64,000 nucleotides of DNA from NCBI RefSeq assembly GCF_030684185.1, contig NZ_JAUXOY010000028.1, positions 62,001 to 126,000 of the forward strand, in the 5' to 3' direction. The notes below the pieces were generated by a model, which ran no database searches, was not told where the DNA came from, and saw nothing but the letters and a program-made list of their open reading frames with translations. This document shows positions 25,229 to 34,723 of the stretch, in pieces. This DNA is from Methylotenera sp. (GTDB lineage Bacteria > Pseudomonadota > Gammaproteobacteria > Burkholderiales > Methylophilaceae). How positions within the stretch are numbered: position 1 is the stretch's first letter; each line of letters opens with the position of its first letter. The position numbers and the translations under genes are program-made.

Positions 25229-25305
25229 TGGTAGGCAGTACCAGATTCGAACTGGTGACCTCTTGGATGTCGACCAAGCGCTCTAACCAACTGAGCTAAC
25301 CGCCT
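25229..25305 (-). tRNA. tRNA-Val (anticodon GAC)
   Basis: A 77-nt cloverleaf with encoded CCA. Acceptor AGGCGGT pairs with ACTGCCT, D-stem GCTC/GAGC, anticodon stem CTTGG/CCAAG, loop TCGACAT with GAC at 34-36, T-arm ACCAG TTCGAAT CTGGT, discriminator A, as expected for Val. Position 33 reads C where U is near-universal. The gene is the integration site of island 1; the acceptor stem is fully paired. Confidence 0.93.
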
Positions 25306-25508
25306 ATACTTTGAATCGTGGGTTTGAATCAATGCTAAATTGCTTAATTTCAAACAGAGCGCGATTTTAGCTGATTGTGGCCTCAGGTGCAAACAACAAA
25401 CATAGGAACTGAATACTTAATCGATTAACCATCATAAAATTAAGAGTATCTTTCAAGTTCTGGAACATCAACTATTGAGGACAACCTTATTTAAAGGCTT
25501 GATAACAC

Positions 25509-26858
25509 TTATTGGCTTATTTTTAAATAATTAAAAATATTAGGGCTCGCGTACCCATCTGCTGGAAGGCGCTGCGATAGTTGAAAAGCTCTTACTGCCT
25601 CCTGTGTCCTTAATCCGGGAAAACCATCTGGTTCGCCTGCATCAAATCCATTTTTATTAAGCTCTGTTTGCAATGCAATCATTTGTTGGAATGACAATGC
25701 ACCTACTTCGGCAAATTGCCCGCCCAGAATAGGTGGCTTGCCATTGATGCGATTGGCTAATTGCACTACAGATAGCGCATAATTGACCGAGCGATTCCAA
25801 TCCATGACCGCATCAAAGTTATCAAATATCATAAACGCTGGCCCGCGCCAGCCTTGTGGTAAAACAATGGCCGCATGGCCTGCAACATTTGGCAGTGTAG
25901 ATTTTAATGATGAAATGCTGGCAGTCTGATTACTTTGTAAATTTTTAACAGCCTCTTTTTTATAAGTTATTTGATGCAAGCTTTTTTTATTTTTTTTAGC
26001 TTTTGGCCTATGTACATTAACGAGACGCGCTTTAGGATTATTATTTGATAATAAATAAGTTGGCTGCATTGGTCTTACATCCATAGCCACCCATTCTTCA
26101 ACCGGTTTTCTTAAATTAAACTGTGCAACTTGCCAATCAAAATTAGCGGGTAGTTGTACTTCTATCATCGCCGGCTCGCCCTTGCGCCAGCCTACCTGAG
26201 ATAAATAATTGGCGGCTGATGCAAATGCATCTGCTGTAGAATTAACGACATCAATTTTATTATCGCCGTCACCATCCACCGCATAGGTCATAAAAGTAGT
26301 GGGCATAAATTGCATATTACCAAAGGCACCTGCCCATGATCCTACAAGCTCTTCAGCATCAGCGTGATCAGCATCTATCATACGCATTGCGTCCATGAGC
26401 TGATTACGAAAAAAACTAGAGCGCCGACCGTCGTAAGCCAGGGTGGCGAGCGCTGAAAGCATATCAATATTGCCTTGAAAACGCCCATAATTGGTTTCCA
26501 TTCCCCAAAATGCAACTAATATTTCCTTGGGTACGCCATATTGCATCTCAACTTGATTGAGTAATATGGCGTGATTAGCGAGCATTTCACGGCCACGCTT
26601 AATTTTAAGTGCATCTACACGCCGTTGATAGTAATCAAGAAATGGACTGATGAACTCAGGTTGGGAACGGTCTAACTTGATAATATTAGGCAGCAACTGC
26701 ACACGGCTCATTGTGTCTGTGGCAGTTTGTTCAGTGATTCCAACACTTATAGCTTCTTGCTTTAGTGCATCAAGCCACAGGCTAAACTCTTCGCGCGCGA
26801 ATGCAGTATTTGCAAATGAACAACCAAGCAATACTAAAAATGTAATGAGTAATTTCAT
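25509..26858 (-). CDS. Lytic murein transglycosylase (MltB family) with peptidoglycan-binding domain
   Basis: A 449-residue periplasmic enzyme that cleaves glycan strands to 1,6-anhydro products. Signal peptide about 1-21 without a lipobox Cys at the cleavage site. The SLT_2 domain (about 25-370) has the catalytic Glu in WGMETNYGRFQGN and the family sequence SWAGAFGNMQFMPTTF. It is interrupted by a lysine-rich linker around residues 272-310 (HRPKAKKNKKSLHQ), which is longer than usual. A PG_binding_1 domain ends the protein (DAGEPDGFPGLRTQEAVRAFQ). It stands alone, 203 bases from tRNA-Val, and just after the SDR gene. Confidence 0.92.
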   Translation of the reverse strand: MKLLITFLVLLGCSFANTAFAREEFSLWLDALKQEAISVGITEQTATDTMSRVQLLPNIIKLDRSQPEFISPFLDYYQRRVDALKIKRGREMLANHAILLNQVEMQYGVPKEILVAFWGMETNYGRFQGNIDMLSALATLAYDGRRSSFFRNQLMDAMRMIDADHADAEELVGSWAGAFGNMQFMPTTFMTYAVDGDGDNKIDVVNSTADAFASAANYLSQVGWRKGEPAMIEVQLPANFDWQVAQFNLRKPVEEWVAMDVRPMQPTYLLSNNNPKARLVNVHRPKAKKNKKSLHQITYKKEAVKNLQSNQTASISSLKSTLPNVAGHAAIVLPQGWRGPAFMIFDNFDAVMDWNRSVNYALSVVQLANRINGKPPILGGQFAEVGALSFQQMIALQTELNKNGFDAGEPDGFPGLRTQEAVRAFQLSQRLPADGYASPNIFNYLKISQ

Positions 26859-26879
26859 ACTAAATTCATTTTAATGGTA

Positions 26880-27719
26880 TCAAACAGAAATATCAGTCAA
26901 CAAGGCATGATAACCTGCTTTAAAATCTGGATATTGCAATCTAAACCCTGTATTTAACATAGTTTGATTGCTAAGACGCTTACCCCCCCCTAAAACTGGT
27001 GATTTGATTTCAACTTTAATCTGCATTTGATTGGCTATCCAACTTAGCACTTCAAATTGGGAACTGGGTTTAGAATCAGTGACGATGTAGCAAGATTGAA
27101 TTGCAGCATCCGCAGATGCTTGCAGCACTAAAAATACCATGAAAGCCGCTGCGTCGTCCCGATGAATTCTATTAGTCCAGCTGTTTTGTGCAGGCCAGTT
27201 TTCAGGGAACTTTGCTAAATTAATCATACGCAAACGCCCTGCTCCGTAAATACCTGAAAGTCTCAATATTGTACTGTTGCAATGTAAGCTATTGAGCATA
27301 CTCTCTGCCTCCAGCAAGCGCACACCGCCAAAATCAGCAGGCATGGCAGGTGTCGATTCATCTAAAACTGCATCTGTCTGCTGGCCATACACACGTGTAC
27401 TGGAGACAAAAAAAACATGTTTTAGTTTCAAATTTTCTGACTGCATAGCTAACACATGTCGCAAACCATCCACATAGTGGGCTTTGTACTGCTCATCTGT
27501 TTGGCCATTGGCGGCAACACAGTAAATTAGAATTTCTGGTTGAATATGCTTAAGATCAATTAAGCTCGCTGGTTGCGTAACATCTGCTTGAATCATTGTC
27601 ACACCGTCAATTGAACTAATACTGCGTCTAACGCCAACTGTATCAAAACCTAAGTTGGACAACTGGTTAGCAACCGCTCCACCTAAATCTCCACAGCCAA
27701 CAATCAGAACTTTAACCAT
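26880..27719 (-). CDS. NAD-dependent epimerase/dehydratase-like SDR protein (YeeZ-like)
   Basis: A 279-residue Rossmann-fold protein of the extended SDR type. The nucleotide-binding motif VLIVGCGDLGGAVANQL is at the N-terminus; a variant YxxxK site appears as STRVYGQQ, without the usual Lys three residues later, and LRLSGIYGAGR follows, as in YeeZ/YlbE-like proteins whose reaction is unknown. Start is either ATG 27719 or the GTG at 27728 that overlaps the Nudix stop (GTGA). I prefer the ATG because the Rossmann strand begins at once. Coupled with the Nudix gene. Confidence 0.82.
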   Translation of the reverse strand: MVKVLIVGCGDLGGAVANQLSNLGFDTVGVRRSISSIDGVTMIQADVTQPASLIDLKHIQPEILIYCVAANGQTDEQYKAHYVDGLRHVLAMQSENLKLKHVFFVSSTRVYGQQTDAVLDESTPAMPADFGGVRLLEAESMLNSLHCNSTILRLSGIYGAGRLRMINLAKFPENWPAQNSWTNRIHRDDAAAFMVFLVLQASADAAIQSCYIVTDSKPSSQFEVLSWIANQMQIKVEIKSPVLGGGKRLSNQTMLNTGFRLQYPDFKAGYHALLTDISV

Positions 27720-27724
27720 ATTAG

Positions 27725-28309
27725 TCACACATATTGCAATTGAGGTTGGAGTTGAGGGTTAAGCATCAAGTATTTTTCTGCTAGAAACAAGGCAATAATC
27801 GTTTTACCGTCAGTAATTTCACCACTTTGTATCATAGATAAACAGTTCGCTAAACTATCTTCAAACACTATCAGGGATTCATCTTCATCGCGCTGATGAG
27901 TGCCTGCAACCAAACCATGGGCTAGATAAATATGAATAACTTCATTTGAGTAACCTATGCACGGATGCTGATGACCTAGCTTCACCCAATGACTTGCTAC
28001 ATAGCCAGTTTCTTCTAATAACTCACGCTGACCAGTAAGCAGCACCTCTTCACCTGCGTCTATCTTACCTGCTGGCAATTCAATAAACACTTGGTTGAGT
28101 GGGTAACGGAATTGTTTTTCAAGAACCACATTGCCATTTGGTAAAATCGGCACAATCAACACCGCGCCTGGGTGCGTTACATATTCCCGCAAGCTGGTAT
28201 TGCCATTGGGTAATCGTACTTCATCACACTTAACGGTCAGCATACCTCCAGCAGCAATGGTTTGTGAACTTATGCAATGTTCTATTAAATCATCATCTGA
28301 AGAAAGCAT
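27725..28309 (-). CDS. Nudix hydrolase, ADP-ribose pyrophosphatase type
   Basis: A 194-residue Nudix enzyme. The box is complete: GKIDAGEEVLLTGQRELLEE followed by TGY, with the E of REUxEE binding metal. Surroundings VVLEKQFRYPLNQVFIELPAG before the box and HIYLAHGL after it match ADP-ribose/NDP-sugar pyrophosphatases. Start is ATG 28309 with AAGG nine bases upstream; the TTG at 28318 is less likely. Transcribed with the SDR gene downstream. Confidence 0.9.
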   Translation of the reverse strand: MLSSDDDLIEHCISSQTIAAGGMLTVKCDEVRLPNGNTSLREYVTHPGAVLIVPILPNGNVVLEKQFRYPLNQVFIELPAGKIDAGEEVLLTGQRELLEETGYVASHWVKLGHQHPCIGYSNEVIHIYLAHGLVAGTHQRDEDESLIVFEDSLANCLSMIQSGEITDGKTIIALFLAEKYLMLNPQLQPQLQYV

Positions 28310-28325
28310 AAAAACCAACCTTAAG

Positions 28326-29183
28326 TTAAATGGATGTCACGCTAAATGTATCGCACTTACGAATATCGCCAGTGCTTAAGCCTTGATTAAACCAGCGCAT
28401 GCGTTGCTGTGAAGTCCCATGTGTAAAGCTATCTGGCACCGCATAACCTTGCGCTTGCTTTTGCAATGCATCATCACCAATTGCTGCTGCTGCAGTCATC
28501 GCCTCCTCAACATCGCCTGCTTCCAAAATACGATTTGCTCCATCTGCATGATTTGCCCATACACCAGCATAACAATCGGCTTGTAACTCTAGGCGGACAG
28601 AATACTGATTAGCTTGCGCCTCAGTGCGCGCGCTTTGACGAGCTTGTTGCACTTTATCAGAAGTACCCATCAGGTTTTGAATATGGTGACCAACTTCATG
28701 TGCAATGACATAAGCTTGCGCAAAGTCGCCGGGGGCATTGAATCGCGTTTTCATCTCATGATAAAAGCCTAAATCAATATAAACTTTCTGATCGCCTGGA
28801 CAATAAAATGGACCCATTGCCGCCTGACCTGACCCACAGGCCGTAGGTGTTTGACCGCTGAATAGCACGAGTTTAGGTGCAGGGTATTGTTGACCAGAAG
28901 CCTCAAAAATCTTACCCCATGTATCCTCGGTGCTACCAAGCACTTTTGCTACAAATTTCGCCATCGGATCGTTCGCAGGAATAGCTTGCGCTTCAACAGG
29001 CGCTTCTTGCTGCAGACCCTGACCAATATTAAGCACCACAGAAGGATCAATACCAAAATACATAGCAAGCAATGCGATGGCGATAGTCCCTAAACCGATG
29101 CTTTTGCCTCCGATTGGCATTCTTCCGCCGCTACCGCGCCTGTCTTCCACATTACTGCTTTCACGTTCATCATCTAAGCGCAT
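28326..29183 (-). CDS. ypfJ: Neutral zinc metallopeptidase (YpfJ family)
   Basis: A 285-residue membrane-anchored protein of the zinc_peptidase/YpfJ family. The cytosolic N-terminus is charged (MRLDDERESSNVEDRRGSGG), one membrane segment follows (about 27-45), and the extracytoplasmic domain holds the zinc motif HEVGHH (His162, Glu163, His166), plus two cysteines (TACGSGQ, FYCPGD). The biological substrate is not known for this family. It starts 6 bases after AAAGG. A long AT-rich hairpin at 29244-29280 separates it from nuoN. Confidence 0.9.
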   Translation of the reverse strand: MRLDDERESSNVEDRRGSGGRMPIGGKSIGLGTIAIALLAMYFGIDPSVVLNIGQGLQQEAPVEAQAIPANDPMAKFVAKVLGSTEDTWGKIFEASGQQYPAPKLVLFSGQTPTACGSGQAAMGPFYCPGDQKVYIDLGFYHEMKTRFNAPGDFAQAYVIAHEVGHHIQNLMGTSDKVQQARQSARTEAQANQYSVRLELQADCYAGVWANHADGANRILEAGDVEEAMTAAAAIGDDALQKQAQGYAVPDSFTHGTSQQRMRWFNQGLSTGDIRKCDTFSVTSI

Positions 29184-29243
29184 AGCAAGCCTTTAATTTA
29201 AGGAGGTTAAATTGAGTTCGATGTGTTGATATTTTGAATGACA

Positions 29244-29280
29244 AGCTAAAATATACAAGTACTTTTTGTATATTTTAGCT
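29244..29280. terminator. Perfect 15-bp AT-rich hairpin between nuoN and the metallopeptidase gene
   Basis: The arms 29244-29258 and 29266-29280 (AGCTAAAATATACAA and its complement) are perfectly paired with a 7-base loop. It follows the nuoN stop by about 117 bases on the minus strand. It may end the nuo transcript or act as an operator. There is no clean T-tract on the minus strand, so the terminator label is tentative. Confidence 0.5.
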
Positions 29281-29397
29281 TTTAAGTGAATGAGATTAAG
29301 GGTGTCTGAGGGACTGTTGCGTTTACTTTACGATTGTTTACAAGAAAAAAATTAAACAATATCGCGGCTAAGTGTATTACACCGCTATCTATCTAAA

Positions 29398-30846
29398 TTA
29401 GCCTAAACTTTTTGAGATGGCATAACTACATAACTCCATCAGTCCTTGCGGCATAAGCCCTATTGCTAACAAGGCTAGCGCATTAACACCTAATACAATA
29501 CGCATATCCATAGGTGCCTGAATAGGATGGTGATCTACAGGTTCATCAAAATACATCAGTTTGATAACGCGAAGATAATAAAATGCACCAATCACGGCCA
29601 TGAGAACAGCAAACACCACTAACCATAAGAAGCCAGCCTGCAATGCGGCTTGCAACACGGTAAATTTGGCATAGAACCCCAGCGTTGGAGGCACGCCAGC
29701 CATACTAAACATGACAATTAACATTAAAAATGCATGCCATGGGCTACGTTGATTCAGGCCTTTGAGATCATCCAGTTTTTCAGCCTCGAATCCCTTGCGT
29801 GATAACAATAGAATCATGCCAAAACCAGCCAAGGTCATTAATACATAACTGACGATGTAAAACAGCGCAGAAGTAAAACCATTAATACTTGCGCTCATTA
29901 AACCAAACAACACAAAACCCACATGTGAAATTGTAGAATAAGCCAACATACGCTTTAAGTTGGTTTGTGCAATTGCTGTGACGTTACCGATAACGATAGA
30001 CAACACAGCCATGATCATCAGCATTTGTTGCCAGTCAACTGCAAGTGTATGTAAACCTTGCTCGAGCATACGGATAATAAATGCAAACGCAGCCAACTTA
30101 GGCACAGAGCTAATTAACAAAGTGATTGCCGTTGGCGACCCCTCATAAACATCTGGTACCCACATTTGGAAAGGTACTGCACCCAATTTAAATGCTAAAC
30201 CAGCCACAATAAAAACAAGACCTAAAATCAGCACTGACTGTACGTTTTCTCCACCCATCAACGCATTATTGATTTCAGAGATATTCAGGCTACCTGTCAT
30301 ACCGTATATCATACTCATGCCGTACAACAACATGCCGGAAGCCAATGCCCCTAATACAAAGTATTTCATGGCAGCTTCGGTAGCTCTAGCGTTATCGCGG
30401 TCAAGCGCGACTAGTGCGTAAAGGCTTAATGACAATAACTCTAAGCCTACATACAGCGTAAGCATGTTCTGGCCTGATACCATAATCATCATGCCGACGA
30501 CAGAAAACAGCACCAATGCGTAAAACTCGCCGCGATACATTTCACGTAACTGAATATATTGTCGGCTATAAACAAATATCAACGAAGTACCTAAATAAAT
30601 CATGAGTTTAAGTACATCGGCCATGGCATCATCTACAAATGTTCCGGTAAATGCATATCCAACACTAGGCGTGTGTGTACTAAAGGTTAAGTAGGCAGCT
30701 ACTAATAATGTCACCTGTGCTAGTACATAAATCGCGATGCGATTACTTGACTTAAGAAACAAATCAGCCAGTAAAATAAACATCGCCATACAAACTATGA
30801 CGATTTCAGGTAAGGCTGTGATGAGGTCGTAACGTATATTTTCCAT
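29398..30846 (-). CDS. nuoN: NADH-quinone oxidoreductase subunit N
   Basis: The 482-residue antiporter-like membrane subunit of complex I, with about 14 transmembrane helices. Conserved features include the charged Glu in TLYVGLELLSLSLYALVA, Lys in FKLGAVPFQMWVPDVYEGSPT and the broken-helix region LKRMLAYSTISHVGF. It takes part in proton pumping. Last gene of the fourteen-gene operon, starting three bases after nuoM. Confidence 0.98.
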   Translation of the reverse strand: MENIRYDLITALPEIVIVCMAMFILLADLFLKSSNRIAIYVLAQVTLLVAAYLTFSTHTPSVGYAFTGTFVDDAMADVLKLMIYLGTSLIFVYSRQYIQLREMYRGEFYALVLFSVVGMMIMVSGQNMLTLYVGLELLSLSLYALVALDRDNARATEAAMKYFVLGALASGMLLYGMSMIYGMTGSLNISEINNALMGGENVQSVLILGLVFIVAGLAFKLGAVPFQMWVPDVYEGSPTAITLLISSVPKLAAFAFIIRMLEQGLHTLAVDWQQMLMIMAVLSIVIGNVTAIAQTNLKRMLAYSTISHVGFVLFGLMSASINGFTSALFYIVSYVLMTLAGFGMILLLSRKGFEAEKLDDLKGLNQRSPWHAFLMLIVMFSMAGVPPTLGFYAKFTVLQAALQAGFLWLVVFAVLMAVIGAFYYLRVIKLMYFDEPVDHHPIQAPMDMRIVLGVNALALLAIGLMPQGLMELCSYAISKSLG

Positions 30847-30849
30847 AAC

Positions 30850-32361
30850 TTATAGACCTGATGGCAAGCTGGCCGGCAGTTTGCTTTGCGCTAAATGTGA
30901 AAGAAGTTGAGTAACTGTGGCATTGGTCATATCGGTAAGCGGCTGCGGGTATATCCCTAGAGCTAATACCAATAATGCCAATATCGCTAATATCAAAAAT
31001 TCTCTTTTGTTTAAATCTTTTAATGCTGCAACTTTCTCGTTGGCTATCTCACCATAAAACACGCGCTTTACCATCCAAAGGGTATAAGCTGCACCAAAAA
31101 TAAGCGTAAATGAAGCTAGGAACGCATACCAAAAGTTAACTTGAATTGCACCTAATATCACCATGAACTCACCAACAAAACCAGAAGTACCTGGTAGACC
31201 GCTATTAGCCATTGCAAACAACACTACAAACGCGGCAAATACCGGCATTGTATTCGCAACACCACCATAAGACTCGATTTGGCGACTGTGAACCCGGTCG
31301 TACAACACACCAACACATAAGAACATAGCTGCTGAAATAAAGCCATGCGACACCATTTGCACGACTGCGCCTTCTAGCCCTAAATTATTAAATATAAAGA
31401 AACCTAGTGTGACAAAACCCATGTGCGAGATAGAAGAATAAGCAATCAGCTTTTTCATGTCTTTTTGCACCAAAGCCACGAGTGCAATATAAACAATCGC
31501 AATCAACGACAAGGCAATCATATAGCCTGATAAATGATGCGACGCATCTGGCGCGATTGGCATCGCAAAACGCAGGAAGCTATATCCACCTAATTTAAGT
31601 GCAATAGCAGCCAACACCACAGAACCGCCTGTAGGCGCTTCTACGTGTGCATCTGGCAACCAAGTATGTACAGGCCACATTGGAATTTTTACAGCAAACG
31701 CTGCAAAAAATGCCAAGAAAATGAGTACTTGTACATTGAGCGGGATTGGAAGCCTGTAATAAGCCGTTATATCAAAGCTTCCTGTTTGATAATATAAATA
31801 TATAAACGCCACCAACATAAGCAGTGAGCCCAGCAGCGTATATAAAAAGAACTTAACCGTGGCATACACGCGATTTGGCCCGCCCCAAATCCCTATAATC
31901 AAGAACATTGGAATGAGCATTGCCTCCCAGAATACGTAGTACAAAATGGCATCCAAGGCACTGAACACACCAATCATTAAACCACTCATAATAAGGAAAG
32001 AAGCCATATATTGCGCCACGCGTTTTTCAATCACTTCCCATGCGGAAATAATCACAATTACAGTGGTAAAACTGGTCAGCAGTATGAGTGGTATCGCAAT
32101 GCCATCCACGCCTAAGTGGTAGTTGATATTAAAGGCTGGAATCCAGCTAAAGCCTTCTTGAAACTGAAAGCCGCCGTCAGCAAAATTGAAGTGCGTATAC
32201 AGTGGAATTGTGACTAGAAAGCTCAGAATCCCACCAAGCAGTGCCAACCAACGAGTAACGTTAGGCTTGCTGTCATTAGCTGTAGCTAATACAACAATAC
32301 CCGCTAACACTGGCACCCAGATGGAGAAGCTTAGAATGTGCTGGATAAAGTAATCAACCAT
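30850..32361 (-). CDS. nuoM: NADH-quinone oxidoreductase subunit M
   Basis: The 503-residue antiporter-like subunit with about 14 helices. The key Glu lies in LYYVFWEAMLIPMFLIIGIWGG, a conserved Lys in AVKIPMWPVHTWLPDAHVEAPT, and the second channel motif in DMKKLIAYSSISHMGFV. Proton pumping subunit of complex I. Located between nuoL and nuoN, with an 18-base gap from nuoL. Confidence 0.98.
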   Translation of the reverse strand: MVDYFIQHILSFSIWVPVLAGIVVLATANDSKPNVTRWLALLGGILSFLVTIPLYTHFNFADGGFQFQEGFSWIPAFNINYHLGVDGIAIPLILLTSFTTVIVIISAWEVIEKRVAQYMASFLIMSGLMIGVFSALDAILYYVFWEAMLIPMFLIIGIWGGPNRVYATVKFFLYTLLGSLLMLVAFIYLYYQTGSFDITAYYRLPIPLNVQVLIFLAFFAAFAVKIPMWPVHTWLPDAHVEAPTGGSVVLAAIALKLGGYSFLRFAMPIAPDASHHLSGYMIALSLIAIVYIALVALVQKDMKKLIAYSSISHMGFVTLGFFIFNNLGLEGAVVQMVSHGFISAAMFLCVGVLYDRVHSRQIESYGGVANTMPVFAAFVVLFAMANSGLPGTSGFVGEFMVILGAIQVNFWYAFLASFTLIFGAAYTLWMVKRVFYGEIANEKVAALKDLNKREFLILAILALLVLALGIYPQPLTDMTNATVTQLLSHLAQSKLPASLPSGL

Positions 32362-32379
32362 TTTCTTTTTATACTTTAC

Positions 32380-34404
32380 TTAAAATTTAAACGAGTAGAA
32401 CGACAGCATAAAAAACACGCCGATAATCATGGCGAATGCGTAGTGATAAATGAGGCCCGTTTGCAATTTACGCACCACACCAGAGAGCTTGCCTATTAGG
32501 TTTGCCGTACCATTCACCATTGCACCATCGATAATCTTAACGTCACCGATTTGCCAAAGCTTATTACCGATAAAACGTGACCCTGCTGCAAATACACGCT
32601 CATTAAAACTATCAAAACCATATTTGTTTTCTAAAATAGCATTAATTGTAGAAAACTTTGTTTGAATATTGGCTGGAATATCAGGACGTTTCATGTAGAA
32701 AAACCATGCCAACCCTACGCCGGAGGCTGCTAGTGCAAATGGCAACGTCAGCAAACCATGTAAAGCCATACCTGCTGCTGAGTGATAAATAGTATGCCAG
32801 TGATGATTAAGCTCGTGCATCGCAGGGTGCACTGCAGAATTAACGGTAATAACGCCCTTGAAGAAGTCACCAAATAACATAGGCTCAATCGCAAAGTAAC
32901 CAATAGCCAATGATGGAATTGCTAATAAAATTAATGGTAATTTAATCACCCAACCAGGTTCATGCGGATCATCTGTTGGTGCTAATCCGTGATGATGACT
33001 GTGGTCGTCATGTGCCTCATCATGATGTGCATCATGTTTAACAACGCGCCACTTTTCACTTCCGTGGAACACCAGGAAGTACATGCGAAAGCTATAAAAG
33101 GCAGTTACAAAAACGCCGGCTAGCACAGCAAAATAGGCGAAGCTGCTACCAGTAATAGTTGAGGCTTTTGCTGCTTCAATAATGCTGTCTTTTGAATAGA
33201 ATCCAGATAAGAATGGCGTACCTATTAATGCTAACGAGCCGATGAGCGAGGTTATCCAGGTCACAGGCATGTATTTTTTAAGGTTGCCCATGTTGCGAAT
33301 ATCCTGGTCGTGGTGCATGCCCATAATTACCGCACCTGCACCTAAAAACAACAACGCCTTAAAGAACGCGTGTGTCATCAAATGGAAGATAGCCACTGAA
33401 TATGCTGATGCACCAAGTGCCACCGTCATATAACCCAATTGAGAAAGTGTTGAATAAGCCACGACACGTTTAATGTCATTTTGAATAATGCCCAAAAAGC
33501 CCATAAACAACGCGGTGATGCTGCCGATAATAATCACAAATGACAGCGCAGTTGATGATAATTCAAACAATGGAGACATACGTGCCACCATAAAAATACC
33601 TGCTGTCACCATGGTGGCTGCGTGAATCAAGGCTGAAATTGGCGTAGGGCCTTCCATTGAGTCTGGCAACCACACATGTAACGGCACTTGGGCTGATTTA
33701 CCCATTGCGCCAATAAACAGTAAGATACAAGTCACAGTCATTAGAGACCATTGTGTATTACCGATTAGCGAAATTTGAACATCTGCCATTTGCGGTGCAA
33801 CTGAAAACACTGCAGCGTAATCTAAACTGCCGAAGTGAAATAACACCAAGCCAATGCCGAGTAAAAAACCAAAATCTCCCACGCGGTTCACCAAAAAAGC
33901 TTTCAAGTTGGCGTAAATAGCCGTTGGCCGCTTGTACCAAAAGCCGATGAGCAAATAAGAAACCAAACCTACGGCCTCCCAGCCAAAAAATAGCTGCATG
34001 AAGTTGTTGCTCATCACCAACATCAACATGGCAAAAGTAAATAGCGAGATGTAACTAAAGAAGCGCGCGTAACCTTCATCTTCCTTCATATAGCCAATGG
34101 TGTAAATGTGCACCATTAGCGATACAAAAGTCACAACTACCATCATCATGGCTGATAGTCGATCGATTAAAAAACCTATTTCAAATGTGAAATTACCGCT
34201 TTTTAACCATGAGTAGACAGTCTCATTATACGGAGCACTAACCATTGCATCTTTAAGCACATAAAGTGACAAGGCAAATGACGCACCTACACCTAAAATA
34301 GTTAAAATGTGGGCAGAGGCACGTGGCAATTGCTGACCAAACAAGCCAACGATTATGGCAGCAAGTAATGGCAGCAAGGGAATAGCGAGATAAATTTGTT
34401 GCAT
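32380..34404 (-). CDS. nuoL: NADH-quinone oxidoreductase subunit L
   Basis: The 674-residue distal pump subunit, with about 16 helices and the long lateral helix at the C-terminus. Conserved motifs are LFFGWEAVGLVSYLLIGFW, MGKSAQVPLHVWLPDSMEGPT and DIKRVVAYSTLSQLGYM. A histidine-rich cytoplasmic loop, HDAHHDEAHDDHSHHHGL (about residues 463-480), is longer than I would expect and could bind metal. The start is taken as ATG 34404; an ATG two codons earlier is also possible. 13 bases after nuoK. Confidence 0.97.
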   Translation of the reverse strand: MQQIYLAIPLLPLLAAIIVGLFGQQLPRASAHILTILGVGASFALSLYVLKDAMVSAPYNETVYSWLKSGNFTFEIGFLIDRLSAMMMVVVTFVSLMVHIYTIGYMKEDEGYARFFSYISLFTFAMLMLVMSNNFMQLFFGWEAVGLVSYLLIGFWYKRPTAIYANLKAFLVNRVGDFGFLLGIGLVLFHFGSLDYAAVFSVAPQMADVQISLIGNTQWSLMTVTCILLFIGAMGKSAQVPLHVWLPDSMEGPTPISALIHAATMVTAGIFMVARMSPLFELSSTALSFVIIIGSITALFMGFLGIIQNDIKRVVAYSTLSQLGYMTVALGASAYSVAIFHLMTHAFFKALLFLGAGAVIMGMHHDQDIRNMGNLKKYMPVTWITSLIGSLALIGTPFLSGFYSKDSIIEAAKASTITGSSFAYFAVLAGVFVTAFYSFRMYFLVFHGSEKWRVVKHDAHHDEAHDDHSHHHGLAPTDDPHEPGWVIKLPLILLAIPSLAIGYFAIEPMLFGDFFKGVITVNSAVHPAMHELNHHWHTIYHSAAGMALHGLLTLPFALAASGVGLAWFFYMKRPDIPANIQTKFSTINAILENKYGFDSFNERVFAAGSRFIGNKLWQIGDVKIIDGAMVNGTANLIGKLSGVVRKLQTGLIYHYAFAMIIGVFFMLSFYSFKF

Positions 34405-34417
34405 AGTCATTCTCAAC

Positions 34418-34723
34418 TTACCCTTTTAATTGATCTAAATCGTCAACGTTAATTGTGCGTAAATTTCTAAACAACACCACTAAAATGGCTAAGCCAATCG
34501 CAGATTCTGCGGCTGCTACGGTGAGTATAAAAAATACAAAAACTTGGCCTGCAATATCATGCAGATAATGTGAGAAGGCAATAAAATTAAGGTTTACAGC
34601 TAACAGCATCAACTCAATTGCCATCAATATAATAATGACATTTTTACGATTTAAAAATATGCCAACCACGCTAATCGCAAACAGAAGCGCGCCTAAAATA
34701 AGGTAATGGGATAAGCCAACCAT
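34418..34723 (-). CDS. nuoK: NADH-quinone oxidoreductase subunit K
   Basis: The 101-residue three-helix membrane subunit (ND4L homologue). Glu residues in [14 protein letters not shown] and [11 protein letters not shown] are the conserved buried carboxylates of the proton path. The start overlaps the nuoJ stop by one base. Confidence 0.98.
   Translation of the reverse strand: MVGLSHYLILGALLFAISVVGIFLNRKNVIIILMAIELMLLAVNLNFIAFSHYLHDIAGQVFVFFILTVAAAESAIGLAILVVLFRNLRTINVDDLDQLKG

Larger units (their letters stand above)
18452..25249. mobile_element. Integrative island 1 at tRNA-Val(GAC), about 6.8 kb
   Basis: P4-like integrative element. The integrase gene lies next to the 3' end of tRNA-Val, with its N-terminus facing the tRNA. 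From right to left: integrase, unknown gene, AlpA-like regulator, broken primase zinc-finger, AAA ATPase, unknown and zinc-ribbon genes, then membrane-protein cargo. A degenerate tRNA-end copy is at 18452. The motif GCGGTATTT recurs at both ends (25083-25091, and inverted at 18537-18545). No relaxase or conjugation genes are present, so it would need a helper to move. The degenerate left end suggests it is fixed. Confidence 0.75.
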
